From Gammaproteobacteria bacterium (GTDB lineage Bacteria; Pseudomonadota; Gammaproteobacteria; Pseudomonadales; Pseudohongiellaceae): a stretch of 64,000 nucleotides of DNA. This document shows, piece by piece, positions 60,329 through 64,000 of the stretch. The stretch is taken from assembly GCA_029246545.1 (NCBI GenBank), contig JAQWMX010000005.1:354995-418994 (forward strand), written 5' to 3'. Position 1 is the stretch's first letter; every line of letters begins with the position of its first letter. The notes beneath the pieces were generated by a model. That model saw only the letters and a list, made by a program, of their open reading frames with translations. It was not told where the DNA came from and did not search any database. Both the position numbers and the translations under genes were made by a program.

Positions 60329-61606
60329 ATGATAAAAATCAAACTACATTGGCAAATCCTAATAGCAATCCTCCTGGCTTTTATTTGCGGACAGCTTACT
60401 GGCACTGAGCTTAGTATTTTTGGCATCACTTTTTATGCCATGTATGATTTTATCGGCACTATGTTTCTGAATGCATTGCGCATGATTATTGTTCCTTTAA
60501 TTTTGTCTTCTATTATTTGTGGTGTAGCGAACATGGGCGGGCGTAGTGATCTAGGAAAGCTTGGCGGCTTAACGCTTGGATACTATGCTTTGACCAGTAC
60601 CCTGGCAATTTTAGTTGGACTCTTTTTTGTAAATGTAATAAGTCCTGGGATAGCAAATGGTATGGCTGTTGGCAGCAGTTTGAATCTGAGCTTAGATGAA
60701 GGAACACTAGCAACTGCTGTTGCCAGTGTAGAAGGCCGTGGTGGCGGAGATATTGCTGCAATTTTTTTGCGAATGATTCCAACTAACATTGTAGCTGCAG
60801 CAGCAGAAGGCCAGATGCTTGGTCTTATCTTTTTTGCTCTTGTTTTTGGTTATTTTATGTCGCAGATTCCTAATCGACAGGGTGAGGTCTTGCTTAATTT
60901 TTGGCAAGGTATTTCAGAGACTATGATGCGCATTACGATGTGGATCATGCGTTTTGCACCATATGGCGTATTTGGTCTAGTTGCTGGCACTGTAGCCGCT
61001 ACTGGTTTTGCTGCGTTCCAGCCTATGCTGATCTTTTTTATAACGGTAATGCTAGCCCTAGCTACGCATGTTTTTGTGATACTACCTTTATTATTGAAAT
61101 ATGTTGGAGGCGTCAGCCCTTTGGCTCATTTCAAAGTAATGGCGCCAGTGCTTTTAACGGGGTTTTCTACAGCTTCGTCATCAGCCACCTTGCCTTTAAC
61201 TATGGAGCGCGTGGAAAAAAATGCCGGGGTGTCGGAAAAAACTACCAGTTTTGTTCTGCCTTTGGGAGCCACTGTGAATATGGACGGCACCGCCTTATAT
61301 GAGTGTGTAGCTGCAATTTTTCTAGCTCAGGCTTATGGGCTGGAATTGAGTTTTGCAACCCAGTTTACGGTGGTCTTAATTGCATTATTGACCTCAATAG
61401 GTGTGGCAGGTATTCCTGCAGCAAGCCTAGTAGCTATTACGGTGATATTAACGGCTATTGGCTTACCAATTGAAGCTATTGGATTGTTATTGGTCACAGA
61501 CCGAGTCCTTGATATGTTCAGAACAGCAATTAATATTTTTAGTGATTCCTGCGGGGCTGTTATTATCGCTAAGCGGCAAGGTGAACTAGGGATATTAGAG
61601 TCTTAA
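60329..61606 (+). CDS. Dicarboxylate/amino acid:cation symporter (DAACS family)
   Basis: Glutamate/dicarboxylate-type symporter of 425 residues. Seen: KLHWQILIAILLAFICGQLTG, LRMIIVPLILSSIICGVANMG, the substrate-binding hairpin GFSTASSSATLPLTMERVEKN with the SSSAT motif, VLPLGATVNMDGTALYECVAAIFLAQAYG (in outline), and the final helix VTDRVLDMFRTAINIFSDS. It resembles GltP/DctA; the real substrate cannot be chosen from sequence alone. Its end overlaps the recG end by four bases. Confidence 0.92.
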   Translation: MIKIKLHWQILIAILLAFICGQLTGTELSIFGITFYAMYDFIGTMFLNALRMIIVPLILSSIICGVANMGGRSDLGKLGGLTLGYYALTSTLAILVGLFFVNVISPGIANGMAVGSSLNLSLDEGTLATAVASVEGRGGGDIAAIFLRMIPTNIVAAAAEGQMLGLIFFALVFGYFMSQIPNRQGEVLLNFWQGISETMMRITMWIMRFAPYGVFGLVAGTVAATGFAAFQPMLIFFITVMLALATHVFVILPLLLKYVGGVSPLAHFKVMAPVLLTGFSTASSSATLPLTMERVEKNAGVSEKTTSFVLPLGATVNMDGTALYECVAAIFLAQAYGLELSFATQFTVVLIALLTSIGVAGIPAASLVAITVILTAIGLPIEAIGLLLVTDRVLDMFRTAINIFSDSCGAVIIAKRQGELGILES

Positions 61607-63711
61607 ACGTTTCCATATTGTTGGTTCACTGAAAGCCAGCGATCAATCAAGGGGTCAATATTGTTTGAATGTTGATCCCGTAAACTTTCTCCCCAGGCTT
61701 TGACGTCATCAAGCAAGTGGGAGTCTCGACCCAGATTGGCAATTTTGTGTTCCATTAGCCCAGTTTGCCTCGTACCAAGCACTTCTCCTGGCCCCCGAAT
61801 TTCCATGTCTTTTTGTGCAATGTAAAAACCATCATTACTGCTACGCATAATTTCAAGACGCTTCTTACTCAAGTCGGATAAAGGTTTTTGATAAAGCAGT
61901 AAGCAATGACTTTTTTCACTACCTCTGCCGACTCTGCCACGTAACTGGTGTAATTGTGCCAGCCCCAGCCGTTCGGGGTTTTCAATGATCATCAAAGAAG
62001 CGTCCGGCACATCGACACCGACTTCGATAACGGTGGTAGCTACCAATAACTGGATTTCTCCGGCTTTAAACTGATTCATGATCTCTGACTTTTCTTTGGG
62101 CTTCATTCGCCCATGTATTAAGGAAACTTTTATGTTTTTCAGTTGTTGTTGTAAATGATCGAAAGTTACTTCAGCTGCCTGACATTGCAGAAGCTCAGAC
62201 TCTTCTATTAAGGTGCATACCCAGTAAGCCTGTCTTCCTTTAGAGCAAGCTTCCTGGATTCTCTCTATCACCTGTGAGCGTCGACTCTCGGCTAATAAGA
62301 CGGTGTTGACCGGAGTCCTACCCGGCGGCAGCTCATCAATAACAGAACAGTCTAGATCTGTATAAGCGCTCATCATTAAAGTTCTAGGTATAGGGGTTGC
62401 TGTCATGATGAGCTGGTGAGGGCTTTCTCCAATGCTTCTGCCTTTTTCACGAAGTGCCAAGCGCTGATGTACACCAAAGCGATGCTGCTCATCGATGACC
62501 ATTAATCCTAGCTTTTTAAACTGTACTTCATCTTGAAAAAGAGCATGAGTGCCAATAATGATTTGAGACTCCCCAGAACTGATTAGCTTAAGAGCTTCAA
62601 CGCGCTTTTTGCCTTTGATTTTGCCGCTTAGAAAGGTGATTTCAATACCGAGGTCTGCCAATAATTCGGTAAAATTTAAATAGTGTTGTTCTGCTAGGAT
62701 TTCGGTAGGAGCCATCACGGCTACTTGGTGCCCATTTTCAAATGCTTGTAGAGCTGCAAGGATAGCGATTATGGTTTTGCCTGAACCAACATCACCTTGC
62801 ACTAATCTAAGCATTGGCTTGTTAACTGCAAGGTCTTCACTGACTTCGGAAAATACTTTTTGTTGTGCTTTAGTTAGCTCAAACGGCAAACGATTTAGCA
62901 AAGCAGGAATTAGTGTTGAATTGGGTGTTAGTTCGGGTGCTTTTTCCTGCTGAGTATTATCTCTTAGTCGACGTAAACATAAATAGTGGGCTAAAAGTTC
63001 TTCAAACGCCAAGCGCTGTTGCGCGGGATGCATGCCAGCTTCCAATGGCGAAAGTTGAGCATTTTTTGGAGGCTGATGGATATAGAGCAAGGCATCTTTC
63101 AAGCTGCTAATACTAAATTTTTGATTCAGTTCAGCGGGCAAGTAGTCAATTAAGGTTGAACTCTGCTTTAGTAACATTAATGCCTGCTCAATCGTATTAC
63201 GTAAACGGTTCTGTTGTAGGCCTTCTGTGCTTGGATAAATAGCTGTTAAGGTAGATGTAATAGGGAATTGGTCTTGCTCATCAATAATTTTGTATTCAGG
63301 GTGAAACAACTCAACACCACTACGCCCCCACCTAACTTCACCAAAACAACGAATACGTTTTCCTTCAGCTAAGCTTGCTTTTTGAGCTGCGCTAAAATGA
63401 AAGAATCTTAAATTAGCCACAGCGCTTTGATCTTGGATTTTGACTAACAGGCTTCTGCGTCGACCAAAGACTATTGCGCTGCCTAAGATACGACCCTCAA
63501 TAACTACGTCAGAACCAACTTGCAAAGCGGCAATTGAGGTAACCCGAGTCCTATCTTGATAGCGGAACGGCAAGTGAAAAAGCAAATCGAGCACAAAGCG
63601 AATATTAAGGCTGGCAAACTTTTTCTCAAGTGCGGGGCCTACCCCTTGTAGGCGGACCAAAGGCATATGAGTTATATCGGCAGAAGAAGTTTTAGTGCTT
63701 TTTGAGGGCAT
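61603..63711 (-). CDS. recG: ATP-dependent DNA helicase RecG
   Basis: Superfamily 2 helicase that remodels stalled replication forks. The 702-residue protein has the N-terminal wedge domain with FHLPFRYQDRTRV, the helicase motif I VQGDVGSGKTIIAILAAL, Ia VAVMAPTEILAEQHY, motif II VIDEQHRFGVHQR, III MTATPIPRTLMMS, and V-VI LLVATTVIEVGVDVPDA and LHQLRGRVGRGSEKSHCLL. Length matches RecG. Start ATG at 63711. It is convergent with the symporter and is followed upstream by a transposase fragment. Confidence 0.97.
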   Translation of the reverse strand: MPSKSTKTSSADITHMPLVRLQGVGPALEKKFASLNIRFVLDLLFHLPFRYQDRTRVTSIAALQVGSDVVIEGRILGSAIVFGRRRSLLVKIQDQSAVANLRFFHFSAAQKASLAEGKRIRCFGEVRWGRSGVELFHPEYKIIDEQDQFPITSTLTAIYPSTEGLQQNRLRNTIEQALMLLKQSSTLIDYLPAELNQKFSISSLKDALLYIHQPPKNAQLSPLEAGMHPAQQRLAFEELLAHYLCLRRLRDNTQQEKAPELTPNSTLIPALLNRLPFELTKAQQKVFSEVSEDLAVNKPMLRLVQGDVGSGKTIIAILAALQAFENGHQVAVMAPTEILAEQHYLNFTELLADLGIEITFLSGKIKGKKRVEALKLISSGESQIIIGTHALFQDEVQFKKLGLMVIDEQHRFGVHQRLALREKGRSIGESPHQLIMTATPIPRTLMMSAYTDLDCSVIDELPPGRTPVNTVLLAESRRSQVIERIQEACSKGRQAYWVCTLIEESELLQCQAAEVTFDHLQQQLKNIKVSLIHGRMKPKEKSEIMNQFKAGEIQLLVATTVIEVGVDVPDASLMIIENPERLGLAQLHQLRGRVGRGSEKSHCLLLYQKPLSDLSKKRLEIMRSSNDGFYIAQKDMEIRGPGEVLGTRQTGLMEHKIANLGRDSHLLDDVKAWGESLRDQHSNNIDPLIDRWLSVNQQYGNV

Positions 63712-63860
63712 AGCTTAATTATAGTTTAATTCTAAGAGTTTTTGACTGGGGACTAATTTCTGGTGAACAAAAGTAAGGGGAAAGGTGTATCCCGTCAGCA
63801 CTAGTTGGACCAATTAGCCAGATTGCTTAAGAGATAGTTTTAGCTCATCGTTCACTGAAG

Positions 63861-64000
63861 GGGTGGTATTACTTGTCAACGGTGCTGGATGATTACTCAC
63901 GTTATATTGTTGCCTGGCGCTTATGTACCAGCATGAGTGCCAGAGATGTCACTGATACCCTTGATGACGCGCTTAACTATAGTGGCTTGTGTGAAATTAA
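63861..64000 (+). mobile_element. IS3-type transposase (rve domain) fragment, cut by window end
   Basis: A rightward frame, open to the window edge, reads GWYYLSTVLDDYSRYIVAWR, then LCTSMSARDVTDTLDDALNYSG. This is the central integrase-catalytic part of IS3-family OrfB proteins, with the second catalytic Asp in the LDDYSR motif. An in-frame stop at 63828-63830, just upstream, and the absence of the preceding TDFTY-type segment show that the 5' half is missing. So it is probably the truncated end of an insertion sequence; the right side is not visible. No terminal repeat could be placed. Confidence 0.75.

Overview
The window is the chromosomal replication-origin region of an AT-rich (roughly 40% GC by eye) gammaproteobacterium. 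The gene order is the Pseudomonas/Cellvibrio-type origin neighbourhood: aroE-hemF-tsaC-dprA-lysM | def-fmt-rsmB-trkA-trkH | lpxL-like | glyQ-glyS-gmhB-plsC | gyrB-recF-dnaN-dnaA | oriC | rpmH-rnpA-yidD-yidC-mnmE | mnmG-rsmG-parA-parB-atpIBEFHAGDC-glmU-glmS. Together with TRAP transporters and low GC this suggests a marine member of the Pseudomonadales/Cellvibrionales; the genus is not determinable from sequence reading alone.

Layout. 1-2303: end of a cytochrome-oxidase assembly cluster (ctaB, SURF1, a small membrane protein) followed by a decayed coxB remnant on the opposite strand. 2593-7772: gamma-carbonic anhydrase, then a leftward block aroE, hemF, tsaC and two broken genes, dprA (one frameshift) and a LysM gene (one frameshift plus one in-frame stop). 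7987-19086: rightward housekeeping genes for N-formylation, 16S rRNA methylation, potassium uptake, glycyl-tRNA synthetase, heptose phosphatase and acyltransferase. 19107-19142: a hexanucleotide tandem repeat. 19268-25649: gyrB, recF, dnaN and dnaA, all leftward, with two parS centromere sites inside recF. 25650-26094: oriC with two perfect DnaA boxes and the rpmH promoter. 26095-45466: a rightward run of ribosome, membrane insertion, tRNA modification, chromosome partition, ATP synthase and amino-sugar genes. 45629-64000: a more variable segment with a truncated lipoprotein, a hydrolase, a HexR-like regulator, cold-shock protein, uvrD, a keto-acid type TRAP transporter, a thioesterase gene with an internal deletion, stress proteins, a PHP phosphoesterase, ubiA, a DAACS symporter, recG, and the edge of an IS3-type transposase.

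How the genes work together. DnaA binds oriC and DnaN/RecF/GyrB support replication; ParA/ParB act on the parS sites about 11 kb away to segregate the new origins. The rpmH-rnpA-yidD-yidC and mnmE/mnmG genes form the usual protein-synthesis and membrane-insertion block, and the atp genes encode a complete proton-type F1Fo ATP synthase with its own good promoter.

I found no CRISPR array, rRNA, tRNA, prophage or obviously new defence system. The most notable signals are the paired parS sites that encode FHVE peptides in RecF, and an accumulation of small-lesion pseudogenes (coxB, dprA, lysM, yciA-like) in an otherwise intact, conserved region.
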